Source: a bacterium (GTDB lineage Bacteria > Armatimonadota > Zipacnadia > Zipacnadales > UBA11051). Taken from it: a stretch of DNA of 48,298 bases. Location: assembly GCA_021372615.1 (NCBI GenBank), contig JAJFUB010000068.1:1-48298 (forward strand). The letters are read 5' to 3'. The notes under the pieces are model-generated. The model was given only the letters and a program-made list of their open reading frames with translations. It searched no databases and was not told where the DNA came from. Positions 15,837 to 24,578 of this stretch are shown here, piece after piece (within the stretch, counting starts at the first letter, position 1; every line of letters starts with the position of its first letter). Position numbers and translations under genes: made by a program.

Positions 15837-17162
15837 ATGGAACAGCAACTGGACAGCTTCCGCCCGGCCGAGCGGGACGAGGCCTTGCGGCAACTGGTCG
15901 CACCAACGGCGGGCCGGCTCGTAGCCGGCCCCTCCGGCGGCAACGTCAACATGCACTTCCACTCCTTCTTCTCTTACAACGCTGAGGGATGGTCGCCGTC
16001 GCACATCGTGTGGGCGTCGCGGCAGGCGGGGCTGTATGCGGCCGGGCTGTGCGACTTCGACGTGCTCGACGGCCTGGAGGAGTTCCTGCAAGCCGGGGAG
16101 CTGCTCGGCGTGCGCGCCACGGTGAACCTGGAGACCCGCGCCTTCGTGCCCGAGTATGCCACCGCCGAGATCAACTCCCCTGGCGAGCCCGGCGTCACGT
16201 ACATCATGGGCGGCGGCTATGCCACGGTGCCCGAGGCGGGGACGCCGCAGGCCCAGACGCTCGCGATGTTCCGCAGCTCCTCACGCCAGCGCAACCTCGA
16301 CCTCGTGGCCCGCATCAACCCCCATGTGCCCGACATCGCCGTGGACTACGAGCAGGACGTCGTGCCCCTGACGCCGTCGGACAACGCCACCGAGCGCCAC
16401 ATCATCCGCGCGTATGTCAACAAGTCTGTCGCGGCCTTTCGCGACGACGAGGGCGTGGCGAAGTACTGGGCGGAGTTGCTCGGCAAGCCGGTCGAGGACG
16501 TGTGCAAGATGCTCGGCACCCCGGCCATCGAGGAGGCGGCACGGTCCAAGCTCGCCAAGCGCGGCGGCTTCGGCTACGTGCAGCCCTCCGAGGACACCTT
16601 CCCGAAGGTGGACGACTTCGTGGACTGGGTGCTATCCTGCCGGGCCATCCCGCTGGTCACATGGCTCGACGGCACGAGTGAGGGCGAGAGCGACGCGCAG
16701 GCGATGCTCGACTGCCTGACGGCCAAGGGCTGCGCAGGGCTGAATATCATCCCCGACCGCAACTGGAACTACAGGGACGCGGAAGTCAAGGCGCTGAAGG
16801 TCGGCAAGCTGCGCGAGATGGTTAACGCCGCTGACGCGATGGGGCTGCCGATCAACATCGGCACGGAGATGAACAAGGCGGGGCTGCCCTTCGCCGACGA
16901 CCTGTCGGGCGAGGTGCTCAGCGAGTTCGCCGGCAGCTTCCTCCGCGGCGCGCAGATCATGGTCGGCCACACGATCCTGCTGCGCTATGCGGGCATGTCG
17001 TACGTGGACTGCGACATGAAGCTGGAGCGCAAGAACGCGTTCTTCGAGGCGGTCGGCGCCCTGCCGCCGCTGACGAGCGAGACGGCCGCGAAGCTGTCCG
17101 CCGCCGGCGAGGCTGCGGCGCTGGGCATGATCGAGACGGCCGTCCGCCAGGGGAACTGGTAG
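15837..17162 (+). CDS. PHP-like metal-dependent protein, function unknown
   Basis: A 441-residue protein. NMHFHSFFSYNAEGWSPS at ~38-55 with following CDFDVLDGLEEF resembles the first metal-binding motifs (HxH...D) of PHP phosphoesterases, and LETRAF and GHTILLRYAG later are consistent with a TIM-like metal site. I do not recognise a characterised member. The start is an ATG after GAGGGA; a GTG six bases earlier is equally possible. Residues 25-32 (AGRLVAGP) are encoded by a 9-bp-arm palindrome and look like a repeat inserted near the N-terminus. The gene is convergent with the Gfo/Idh gene across a repeat-filled gap. Confidence 0.8.
   Translation: MEQQLDSFRPAERDEALRQLVAPTAGRLVAGPSGGNVNMHFHSFFSYNAEGWSPSHIVWASRQAGLYAAGLCDFDVLDGLEEFLQAGELLGVRATVNLETRAFVPEYATAEINSPGEPGVTYIMGGGYATVPEAGTPQAQTLAMFRSSSRQRNLDLVARINPHVPDIAVDYEQDVVPLTPSDNATERHIIRAYVNKSVAAFRDDEGVAKYWAELLGKPVEDVCKMLGTPAIEEAARSKLAKRGGFGYVQPSEDTFPKVDDFVDWVLSCRAIPLVTWLDGTSEGESDAQAMLDCLTAKGCAGLNIIPDRNWNYRDAEVKALKVGKLREMVNAADAMGLPINIGTEMNKAGLPFADDLSGEVLSEFAGSFLRGAQIMVGHTILLRYAGMSYVDCDMKLERKNAFFEAVGALPPLTSETAAKLSAAGEAAALGMIETAVRQGNW
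15911..15931. repeat. Palindrome inside the PHP gene
   Basis: GGGCCGGCT-CGT-AGCCGGCCC is a perfect 9-bp inverted repeat read in frame as part of the N-terminal region before the first metal-binding motif. Confidence 0.8.
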
Positions 17163-17170
17163 GCGTTGCC

Positions 17171-17272
17171 GTAGGAGCGCCAGCATCCTGCTGGCAGGCC
17201 GTTGTCGTAGGAGCGCCAGCATCCTGCTGACAAGCCGCCCAACGGCTGCCAGCTGGAAGCTGGCGCTCCTAC
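17171..17272. repeat. Three copies of a 25-bp palindromic repeat between convergent genes
   Basis: Two direct copies (17171-17195 and 17207-17231, starting GTAGGAGCGCCAGCATCCTG) and one inverted copy (17248-17272) fill the 116-base gap. The outer two can pair over ~25 bases, so the gap may act as a two-way terminator. Related copies lie at 21664-21749. Confidence 0.85.
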
Positions 17273-17278
17273 GGATTC

Positions 17279-18388
17279 CTACAGCTTGAACTCCGGCACG
17301 TCCACCGGCTGGCCGTTCTTCTGGCGTGAGATCTCCGACATCAGCCCCGGCGCCGTCATGTTCAGCGCATCCACGACATCCACCGGCGGCTTCGTGTCGT
17401 CAATGATGCTGCGCGCGAACTCCTCGAGCATGAGCGGGCTGCCGCCGTCATAGCTGTCGTTGACAGCCTCTTCAGGCAGGCTCTTCCAGCCCTCCGGCAG
17501 GTACTCCGAGTAGTTCCACAGGCTCTCCCACTGCCCGCGCTCGGTGCGGCCGTGGACGTAGATGCGGTGCTCCTCGCCGGGGGCATGTGGGCCTTCGTAG
17601 GCCGCCGTGGTGCCCTGCAGGCCGTAGTACGTGAAGCTGTTGGGCCGGTCGGAGAAGAAGTCCAGGCGGATGCGAATCTGCTTGCCGGTCTCGGTCTCGC
17701 ACAGCACGGTCACGGTCGAGTCGGCAATGGCCCACGGGATGTGGCGCTGGCCGGAGCCCATGCAGATGACGGTCTTGATGCGCTCGCCACAGGCCTGGTA
17801 GACGGGGCCGAGGTCGTGGGTGATGTAGTGGTGGCCCTGGCGCATGGCGAGTTCGTCCACTCGCCAGTTGGCCCCGGGGCTGGGGAAGCCGCCCTTGAAC
17901 TCCTGCAACTGCTCGGCCTCGCCGTAGTAGACCTCGCCGAACAGCCCGGCCTTGACCATGCCCATGACGAGCGTCCACGGGCGGTACCAGCAGTAGTTCT
18001 CAGCCAGCATGTACTTGCGGCCGGTCTGGCGCACGGTCTCCAGCAGCTCCCAGCACTGATCCAGCGTCGTGGCAGCGTTGACTTCCGACAGCACATGCTT
18101 GCCCGCTTTCAGCGCCTGCACGGCGTGCTCGACATGCAGGGGCATTGGCGAGGCCACGACCACGGCGTCCACGTCCGAGTCTAGCAGGGCCTCGTAGGTG
18201 TTGAAGGTCTGCAGGGGCGGACGGTCCTGCCCGCCCATGAGTTCGGCCACGGCCTTGGCAGCGCCCGTCAGCCGCTCCTCATCCATGTCGCACAGCGCCG
18301 TCAGCTCCGCGCTGGGCGCGTACCGCGTCGCTTTCGCCAACCCGGCGCCGCGTCCCGCGCCGAGCACTCCGATCTTTGCGTGGTCCAA
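17279..18388 (-). CDS. Gfo/Idh/MocA-family sugar dehydrogenase
   Basis: A 369-residue NAD(P)-dependent oxidoreductase acting on sugars or inositols. The nucleotide-binding start is AKIGVLGAGRGAGLAKA (residues 4-20), the conserved EVNAATTLDQCWEL occupies the place of the family's EKP motif (EKP is replaced by EVN, so the catalytic lysine position differs), and GHHYITHDLGPVYQ supplies the catalytic-type His. The start is a TTG six bases after GAGGAGGG. It is the last gene of a minus-strand run with a beta-helix protein, an isomerase, a sialidase-like protein and an acetylesterase, which suggests oxidation of a released sugar. Confidence 0.9.
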   Translation of the reverse strand: MDHAKIGVLGAGRGAGLAKATRYAPSAELTALCDMDEERLTGAAKAVAELMGGQDRPPLQTFNTYEALLDSDVDAVVVASPMPLHVEHAVQALKAGKHVLSEVNAATTLDQCWELLETVRQTGRKYMLAENYCWYRPWTLVMGMVKAGLFGEVYYGEAEQLQEFKGGFPSPGANWRVDELAMRQGHHYITHDLGPVYQACGERIKTVICMGSGQRHIPWAIADSTVTVLCETETGKQIRIRLDFFSDRPNSFTYYGLQGTTAAYEGPHAPGEEHRIYVHGRTERGQWESLWNYSEYLPEGWKSLPEEAVNDSYDGGSPLMLEEFARSIIDDTKPPVDVVDALNMTAPGLMSEISRQKNGQPVDVPEFKL

Positions 18389-18406
18389 TGAAGACCCTCC
18401 TCTGGT

Positions 18407-20827
18407 CTACCGGCAGTGTTGCAGTTGCCATTCGTATATGGATGGCGTCGGCGGCTGCGGTCGCGCCGCCTCCGCCAGCGGTTGCGCCTCGTTGCGCTCC
18501 AGGACGGCCGGCTTGCCCATCCCCGCCACGAACTTCCCGTTGCCGCCCAGCAGCCGGTTCTCGGTGATCTCCGCGCCCACGCAGTCGGGCGTTTGCAGTT
18601 GCACCATCGGTGACTTGCCGTCCTGCAAGATGAACACGTTGCCCCGGATGATGTGGTCGAAGCTCGCGGTCTTGGCGAACACGCCCGCCCCGGCCTTCAC
18701 GGCGAAGCGGTTGTACAGCACGAGCCAGTTCTCGTTCATCCCGCCCATCCACAGGCCTGTCCTGGGCGAGGTGGTGTCGCAGTTGTAGATGACGTTGCGC
18801 GGGCCGTTGGGGCCATGGGCGGTGTCCTCTGGCGGGCTGGCCCACATGCCGTACCCGTAGGCCCCGTTGCCGGGTACACACTCGATCACACACTGCTCGA
18901 ACAGGTTCTCGTTCGTCCAGCCGGAATGCCACTGACCGTCGCTTTCGTGGAAGACGCCCTTGCGGATGACACAGCCGCTGGCGGCCCACTGAAACAGCGG
19001 GGCATGGCGCAGCTTGAAGGTCTCGACGTTCTCCAACAGGCAGTCGCTGCAGTGCTCCCAGCCCCCGTACGCCGTCCCGCCGCCGCCCTTGAACCAGGCG
19101 TCATCGAAGATGCAGTCGCGGAACTCGCAGAACTTGGCGGCCCCGGCGTAGACGGGGAAGCGCCCGCACTTGCGCGCGGTCACGCCCCGCGCCCAGCAGT
19201 TCCACGCCTGGCTGAAGTACGCGCTGCTGATCCACAGGTCCTCGGTCTGCTCGATGGTGAAGTCCTCGACCCCGCAGCGCTGCAGGGGCACGATCCTCTG
19301 CACATACGAGCCGTCAATGACGGGGAACTCGATGCGCAGGGGTTGCTCCAGCGTCAGCGTATTGCCCGCTACGGACTTCACGCGCACGAAGTAGCGCCGG
19401 TACGTGCCCCACAGGCAGGCATTGCGGGTCAGCTTCTTCCAACGTTCGGTGGCCGGGCCGTCTACCACGATGCAATCGCCCGCTCTGAAGCTGCTCGCGT
19501 CCTTGACACGGATGTCCAGCGCACCCCGCGCCCCGTCTGCAGTGAGGGGGACGCGGTCGCCGACGTAGCCCTGCCCGGCGAACGTCAGCGCGGCGGTCGT
19601 GCTGGGGAAGGGCGTGGGATCCACGTAGTCCGCGTCCAGGACGATCGGCAGTTGGCACGTCTTCTCGCTGCCGTCCTGATAGCCCGCCTTGCCGACCAGC
19701 GTGTGCGAGCCGGGCTGCACCTTGGCCAGGGCATCACGCCCGTACCGCGCGTAGGCGAAGGTGTTGCCCGAATGCAGGCTCCGTGTCCACTGGCCGATGG
19801 AGACGCCGTCCACCAGGATCTCCATCGTCATCAGCCCGGCAGGGCGGCAGTGCAGCTCCAGCCGCGTCCCCTTCCCCACCTTCGCGTTCTCGCCCAGGCT
19901 GAAGAACCGGAGGCCCGCAGCGGGCAGCCCGTAGCGGAAGACGAGCCTGGTGCGGTCGCGGCCGGCGCCGCGGATGACGACGCCATCGCCGCGGATCGTG
20001 ACGGGCATGTCGAGTTGGTAGGTCCCGGCGCCCAGCACGACGGCCCCGCCGCCGGCCTGCGCGGCGGCATCGCAGGCGGCCTGCAGCGCCGCGCTGTCGT
20101 CGGCGTCATCGTTCGCCTTCGCACCGTACTTCTCGACGGTGGCGAACGCCGCGACCGTCGGGATGCCCCCCTCCACGCCGCACTTGGTCCAGTTTGGGTA
20201 CACGATGCCATCGGGTCCCACGACGTCGGCAGCCGTCAGCCGGTCCTTCTGGTCGGGACGCAGCTTGTACTGCCCGGGCCATGGCGGCTGGTCGCCCAAC
20301 GGCAGCTTCACCAGCGACAGGTCGTCCACGTACCCGGTGACGATGGCGGCCATGTAGCTGTGTACCCAGATCTCCGCGCCGACCGTCCCCTCGGGGGCGT
20401 AGACCAGACCAGCGAAGCTACGCCAGTCTTTGTCTGTGCCGCCCAGGCCGATGAGGTGCGACTCCTCACCGTTGAGGAAGGTGCCGGCGGCGTCGTAGAG
20501 ACGCACGTACATCCCCAGCCCGCTCCCCGAGACGCCCAGGTACTTGCCGCGCAACTCGTAGACACCCGCGCCCGGCACGGCAATGCGCTCGCCCCGGATG
20601 TCGGAGCCCTCCTTGTCGGTAGCGTCCACCACCTTGAGCGAGGTCGCGCCGCTCGCGGCCCGCTCCCGGGTGAGCGTGCCCATCGGCGGCGTGCCGCCCA
20701 GCGTCCAGTGCGCCGTGCCGTCCTCAAAGCCACCGTTCAGCACCGGCATGGCGATCTCCCCCGGGGCGGCCAGGACGGCCGCCGTCGCGGCGCAGGCCAG
20801 CAGAATGAGAGTGAGCCGGGCGGTCAT
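18407..20827 (-). CDS. Secreted right-handed beta-helix protein (pectate-lyase-like)
   Basis: An 806-residue exported protein with a signal peptide to ~20 (LLACAATAAVLAAPG). Residues ~28-175 (NGGFEDGTAHWTLGG...VDDLSLVKL) form a carbohydrate-binding-like jelly roll. From ~230, VEKYGAKANDDADDSAALQAACDAA is the start of the pectate-lyase-3/beta-helix superfamily (epimerase, polygalacturonase or lyase). Many Cys/Asn-bearing coils follow to ~770 (ENRLLGGNGKFV). A catalytic set cannot be picked out with certainty. Within this operon it should act on an extracellular polysaccharide. It ends 19 bases before the Gfo/Idh start codon. Confidence 0.88.
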   Translation of the reverse strand: MTARLTLILLACAATAAVLAAPGEIAMPVLNGGFEDGTAHWTLGGTPPMGTLTRERAASGATSLKVVDATDKEGSDIRGERIAVPGAGVYELRGKYLGVSGSGLGMYVRLYDAAGTFLNGEESHLIGLGGTDKDWRSFAGLVYAPEGTVGAEIWVHSYMAAIVTGYVDDLSLVKLPLGDQPPWPGQYKLRPDQKDRLTAADVVGPDGIVYPNWTKCGVEGGIPTVAAFATVEKYGAKANDDADDSAALQAACDAAAQAGGGAVVLGAGTYQLDMPVTIRGDGVVIRGAGRDRTRLVFRYGLPAAGLRFFSLGENAKVGKGTRLELHCRPAGLMTMEILVDGVSIGQWTRSLHSGNTFAYARYGRDALAKVQPGSHTLVGKAGYQDGSEKTCQLPIVLDADYVDPTPFPSTTAALTFAGQGYVGDRVPLTADGARGALDIRVKDASSFRAGDCIVVDGPATERWKKLTRNACLWGTYRRYFVRVKSVAGNTLTLEQPLRIEFPVIDGSYVQRIVPLQRCGVEDFTIEQTEDLWISSAYFSQAWNCWARGVTARKCGRFPVYAGAAKFCEFRDCIFDDAWFKGGGGTAYGGWEHCSDCLLENVETFKLRHAPLFQWAASGCVIRKGVFHESDGQWHSGWTNENLFEQCVIECVPGNGAYGYGMWASPPEDTAHGPNGPRNVIYNCDTTSPRTGLWMGGMNENWLVLYNRFAVKAGAGVFAKTASFDHIIRGNVFILQDGKSPMVQLQTPDCVGAEITENRLLGGNGKFVAGMGKPAVLERNEAQPLAEAARPQPPTPSIYEWQLQHCR

Positions 20828-20875
20828 GATGCAGCGCTCCGTTGCCCGTGGTGCGGGCTGTCGGTGTGGTCGCGG

Positions 20876-21634
20876 TTACTTCGTCCACTCCGCCCACAGG
20901 CGCGAGTAGTACTTCAGCAGCCGTTCGGGCTCGCAGCTTCCCGGCATCTCGATCAGGCAGAAGCCGTCGAAGCCGATGCCTTTGAGCAAGCCAATGAACT
21001 CGTGGTACGGATACGGCTCGTACAGGTCGTGGATGTGCGCCGACCAGACCCACGGCGCCAGTAGCTCGAAGTTGGCCTTGATGGAGCCCTCGACGACCTC
21101 GCCCGCGTTGCAGTTCCACGTCGCGCCCACCTGCGGGTGGCTGCAGTGGTCCATGATCGTGCGGATGTGCCTGGGGTCCTGCGTGCCGCGCCCGTGGACT
21201 TCGAGCATGATCTTGATGCCGTAGCCCGCCGCGAACTCGCCGCACTTGCGCAGCGCCAGGCCGATCTGCTTGAGCGTGTCGGCCTCAGCCACGCCCTCCA
21301 CGAAGCTGTTGGGACGCACCTTCACCCCGACCGCGCCCACTTCGGCCGCCAGCTTGACCCACTCTCTGGTCAGGTCAATGTTGCTTTGCAGCACGGCCGG
21401 GTCATTGCTGTGGTACTCGCACGTCGAGCCCAGGCACCACAGCACGATGCCGCTGTCGGCGAACTGCTTGCGCACGGCCTGCCGCTCCTCGGCGGTCAGG
21501 CTCACCTCGACGCCATGGGCGTGCTCGGTGCGCAACTCCACCCCCGCAAAGCCCGTCTTCTGGCACATCTCGATGATCTCGGAGACGGACCAGTCCTTGG
21601 CAACCTGATATGTCACCATGCCCAACTTCATCAT
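20876..21634 (-). CDS. Sugar phosphate isomerase/epimerase (AP-endonuclease-2 TIM barrel)
   Basis: A 252-residue xylose-isomerase-like TIM barrel. KLGMVTYQVAKDWSVSEIIEMCQKTGFAGVELR is the first strand-helix unit. IMLEVHGRG (a metal-binding Glu and His), GATWNCN and SAHIHDL, then FCLIEMPGS, supply the usual divalent-metal ligands; GATWNCN stands where the family has 'g...D..h'. It should isomerise a keto sugar or inositol derivative, partnering with the Gfo/Idh dehydrogenase of the same run. Two adjacent ATG codons lie 4 and 7 bases after GGAGGG; either could be used. Confidence 0.9.
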   Translation of the reverse strand: MMKLGMVTYQVAKDWSVSEIIEMCQKTGFAGVELRTEHAHGVEVSLTAEERQAVRKQFADSGIVLWCLGSTCEYHSNDPAVLQSNIDLTREWVKLAAEVGAVGVKVRPNSFVEGVAEADTLKQIGLALRKCGEFAAGYGIKIMLEVHGRGTQDPRHIRTIMDHCSHPQVGATWNCNAGEVVEGSIKANFELLAPWVWSAHIHDLYEPYPYHEFIGLLKGIGFDGFCLIEMPGSCEPERLLKYYSRLWAEWTK

Positions 21635-21663
21635 TCAGCCCTCCCGGCCGTGTTCGTCATGTC

Positions 21664-21749
21664 GTAGGAGCGCCAGCTTCCAGCTGGCACGCCCTTCGCC
21701 GTGCGCCGTAGGATGCAGACGTCCGCCAGCTGGAAGCTGGCGCCCCTAC
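21664..21749. repeat. Inverted pair of 25-bp palindromic repeats
   Basis: Copies at 21664-21688 (GTAGGAGCGCCAGCTTCCAG...) and, inverted, at 21725-21749 lie between two co-directional genes of the saccharide operon. They differ from the 17.2-kb copies mainly at the centre (CTTCCAG in place of CATCCTG). A folded transcript here could change the ratio of upstream to downstream gene expression. Confidence 0.85.
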
Positions 21750-21752
21750 GGC

Positions 21753-22853
21753 CTACCCCGCCTTGCTCACAAGCTGCTGCAGACGGCATGCCGCCGTCGT
21801 CGGCTGCCCCGCGCGGATGTCCGCCTCGGTGAACGAGGCGAGCAGGATCTCCCTGGCTCCGTAGCGTTCCCGGTCGTAGATGATGTGGATCGCGCCGTCC
21901 GGGGTCTGGAAGCCATCCGGATAGGACACGTCCTTGCGAGCATCTAGCAGCATCCGGTGCGGCCACGTCCGCCCGTCGTCCTCCGACAGCAGCGCGGTCA
22001 GGTTGTTGCGTCCGCTGAAGTCCACGTGGTTGACGAGCAGCAGGACGCCCGACTGCAGCCGGCGGATGAAGAACCGCGAGTTCGGCCCGCCGAAGCCCGT
22101 GTCCCGGCCGGGGCTCCAGGTCCTGCCGCGGTCGCTCGAGACGCTCTCGCCGATGCCGTTGTCGGTCCGCACCAGCATCCACAGGCTGCCATCGCGCCGC
22201 TCGACGATCATGTTCTCATCAAAGACGCGCCGGGGCACGTCGGCCCGGCCCAGCAGCGCGAACGTCGCGCCCTCGTCACGGGTGACGTACACGTTCGAGA
22301 AGCGCTCGGCATTCAGCTCGGGGTGCGCCAGCAAGCCCGACGCATCGGGGGCCATCCACGCGGAGTCGCGCCACAGCCCCACGGGGAAGAGCCACTCGCC
22401 GCTGCTGAGCACCGTGGGCTTGTTGAGCATGATCCCGTGGGCCAATCGGCAGGGCGGCGACCAGCGCGGCGGCGTCGCCCCGGGATCGTCGCAGACGCTA
22501 CACCACACGCCGACGCGCCCGTCGAACAGCTCCCAGCTCTGGGCCCAGAAGAGCCACAGGCGGCCGCGCGGGTCGGTCCAGAGGTTTGGGTCGAAGGCCC
22601 GCACCTTCTCCGGCGGGTCCACCACCAGGATCGGCTCAGACCACGTCCGTCCCTCGTCGTCGCTGCGGACGACGAGCGTGTAGTTGTCCGGGTCCTCGGT
22701 CTTGCCGCCGCTGTACCAGGTGGCGTAGAAGCACCCGTCAGCGCCGCGTTCGACGCTGGGGATGCCCTGCCACAGGCGGGCCGACGAGTGATACTGCGGC
22801 CCCGGCGCCAGGTTGGGTGCCACCGGGGCCAGGGCCAGGTCGGGGCTTGCCAT
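21753..22853 (-). CDS. Sialidase-like BNR/Asp-box exo-hydrolase
   Basis: A 366-residue six-bladed beta-propeller of the sialidase superfamily. At least three Asp-boxes are clear: SDDEGRTW, SSDRGRTW and SEDDGRTW. PSVERGADGCFYATWYSGG and DENMIVERRDGSLWMLVRT fit the catalytic-pocket blades. No signal peptide is visible, so either it is cytoplasmic or export is by another route. The ATG follows TAGGTGG; a GTG nine bases upstream directly abuts the acetylesterase stop and is an alternative. Family members release sialic acid or act on other glycans, and the neighbouring 'sialate' acetylesterase makes de-acetylation before cleavage a plausible pathway. Confidence 0.87.
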   Translation of the reverse strand: MASPDLALAPVAPNLAPGPQYHSSARLWQGIPSVERGADGCFYATWYSGGKTEDPDNYTLVVRSDDEGRTWSEPILVVDPPEKVRAFDPNLWTDPRGRLWLFWAQSWELFDGRVGVWCSVCDDPGATPPRWSPPCRLAHGIMLNKPTVLSSGEWLFPVGLWRDSAWMAPDASGLLAHPELNAERFSNVYVTRDEGATFALLGRADVPRRVFDENMIVERRDGSLWMLVRTDNGIGESVSSDRGRTWSPGRDTGFGGPNSRFFIRRLQSGVLLLVNHVDFSGRNNLTALLSEDDGRTWPHRMLLDARKDVSYPDGFQTPDGAIHIIYDRERYGAREILLASFTEADIRAGQPTTAACRLQQLVSKAG

Positions 22854-22862
22854 GCGCGCCAC

Positions 22863-24416
22863 CTACCGGTTGTTGATCGTCACGCCCGGCCAGTCGTCCG
22901 TGCGGAACGGGTCGGCGGGCAGGTCGGCCTTGTTGTACAGGTTACAGCGCGGGTTGTCGGCCCAGGCGTAGCGCACCGCCACCGGCTCCTTCACATGGCG
23001 GCTGTGCACGACCACCGTGTCGCCGTCAATCCGGGCGCTCGCGAAGAAGAACTTCTTGTCCGCGCCGGCGATGGCGAAGCCACGCGCGAAGCGACTACCC
23101 TTGGACACGAGCCCGCCGTAGGTGTTGGTGAAGCGCACGCGGATCTTGTTGCCCTCGATGGACATGCCGGCATAGCGCGGGCTGTCGCAGGGCACGTTCC
23201 TGCCGTAGGTGTGCCCTTGGGCCTGCAGCGCCAGCCGGTAGCCGACCGTCTGCTTGTCCTTGGGATGGATGTCGGCAGCCTCGCCGACATCCATGATGAC
23301 CGCCAGGCCGTTGTGCGGCAGCGCGGCGGTCATGCTCTGGGCCTCGCGCAACTCGGCCCAGGCGCTCTCGGCCGGGGCGTCCTTGCGGGCCATGTAGTTG
23401 GCCAGAGACACGATGTAGAAGTCGAGGTCCAGGCCCCACGCCTTGCGCCAGTCGGCGATCATCAGCGGCAGGAGCTTGCGGTACGTGTAGGCGCGCCCCG
23501 CGTTGGACTCGCCCTGGTACCAGATGGCGCCGCGGATGGCGTAGTTGACCAGCGGGGCGATCATGCCCTGGTAGAGGTTGCCGGGGCGGTTGGGGCTGTC
23601 GGGGCCGTTGGGGGCGCGGGGCTGGGGCGGCTGGGGCTTGCCCTCGGCCCGGGCCTTCGCTGCCGCCTTCTTCCAGTCTTCCATCGTCGTCTTGAACTTC
23701 TCGATCGCCTGCGGGTAGTCGGCGATCATCTTGGCCCAGTTGGCGAACTGCTGGTCGAAGTCCTTGTCGGCCTTGAGGCTCTCCACGGTGCTCCAGGCTT
23801 CGGCGCAGGTCCCGCCCCACGACGAGCCGATCAGGCCGACCGGCACGTTGAGGGCCTTGTGCAGATCGCGGCCGAAGAAGTAGCCCACGGCGGTGAAGCT
23901 GGGGACGTTGGCGGAGGTGCACTCCTGCCAGGCGCTCTTGACGTCATCCAGCGGCGTCTGCGAGGTGACGTTGGGCACCTTGAAGAGGCGGATGTTGGGG
24001 TAGTTGGCCGCCGTGATCTCCTCGGCCGAGTTCTTCACGCTCGCCATGGAGAACTGCATGTTCGACTGCCCCGAGCAGACCCACACCTCGCCCATGAGCA
24101 CGTTCTTGAGCGTGATGGTGTTCTTCCCGGCGATGGTCAACTCGAAGGGGCCGCCGGCCTCGGCGACCGGCTGCAGCGTCACCAGCCACTGGCCCTTCTC
24201 ACTGGCCGTGGCCTCGGCCTTCTGGCCGTGGAACGACACCGTCACCTTCTCGCCGGCGTCAGCCCAACCCCAGATCTTCAGGGGCAGGCCGCGCTGCAAG
24301 ACCATGTTGTCGCCGATCAGGGCGGGCAGCCGGACGTCAGCCTGTACGGTCGAGGCAACCAGCACGACCGTCGCCACAACCAGACACGATAGTACTGTGA
24401 GACGCGTTCGGGGCAT
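22863..24416 (-). CDS. Secreted sialate O-acetylesterase-like SGNH hydrolase
   Basis: A 517-residue exported esterase that removes O-acetyl groups from sugars. The signal peptide is at ~1-26 (LSCLVVATVVLVASTVQA). A beta-sandwich follows (LPALIGDNMVLQRGLPLKIWGWA), then the catalytic Ser118 in CSGQSNMQ, block III-type IWYQGESNAG (~300), and the Asp/His pair in DIHPKDK (~394-400). GGGAGA precedes the ATG. It is the first gene of the minus-strand saccharide operon. Despite the family name, the natural substrate may be an acetylated plant or microbial polysaccharide. Confidence 0.92.
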   Translation of the reverse strand: MPRTRLTVLSCLVVATVVLVASTVQADVRLPALIGDNMVLQRGLPLKIWGWADAGEKVTVSFHGQKAEATASEKGQWLVTLQPVAEAGGPFELTIAGKNTITLKNVLMGEVWVCSGQSNMQFSMASVKNSAEEITAANYPNIRLFKVPNVTSQTPLDDVKSAWQECTSANVPSFTAVGYFFGRDLHKALNVPVGLIGSSWGGTCAEAWSTVESLKADKDFDQQFANWAKMIADYPQAIEKFKTTMEDWKKAAAKARAEGKPQPPQPRAPNGPDSPNRPGNLYQGMIAPLVNYAIRGAIWYQGESNAGRAYTYRKLLPLMIADWRKAWGLDLDFYIVSLANYMARKDAPAESAWAELREAQSMTAALPHNGLAVIMDVGEAADIHPKDKQTVGYRLALQAQGHTYGRNVPCDSPRYAGMSIEGNKIRVRFTNTYGGLVSKGSRFARGFAIAGADKKFFFASARIDGDTVVVHSRHVKEPVAVRYAWADNPRCNLYNKADLPADPFRTDDWPGVTINNR

Positions 24417-24507
24417 CGAGAGTCTCCCTCTGGCAGGATGGTGTGGCCCGACAGGGGACCACGCCGGTTGGTTCGCCGCCCGGCTGGGCATCTCCTCCGC
24501 CTCGCCG

Positions 24508-24536
24508 TTGACGGTCCGCCGCCCAGCGTCTATACT
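24508..24536 (+). promoter_or_regulatory. Sigma70-type promoter for the GHMP kinase gene
   Basis: TTGACG and TATACT are spaced by 17 bases. Transcription would begin about 35 bases before the kinase ATG. Confidence 0.75.
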
Positions 24537-24578
24537 TCCGAACAGGGGAGCATTCCCACTCCTGCAACGGAGCATGTC

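Noticed and set aside
18653-21064. An 803-codon open frame on the plus strand opposite the beta-helix gene
   Set aside because: It lacks stop codons only because of high GC. Composition is low-complexity (Arg/Gly/Ala/His/Val) with no family motif, while the minus-strand frame has clear domains and a signal peptide.
21957-24392. An 811-codon plus-strand frame opposite the sialidase-like and acetylesterase genes
   Set aside because: It spans two real genes on the other strand and is Ala/Arg/His/Val-rich without any domain pattern.
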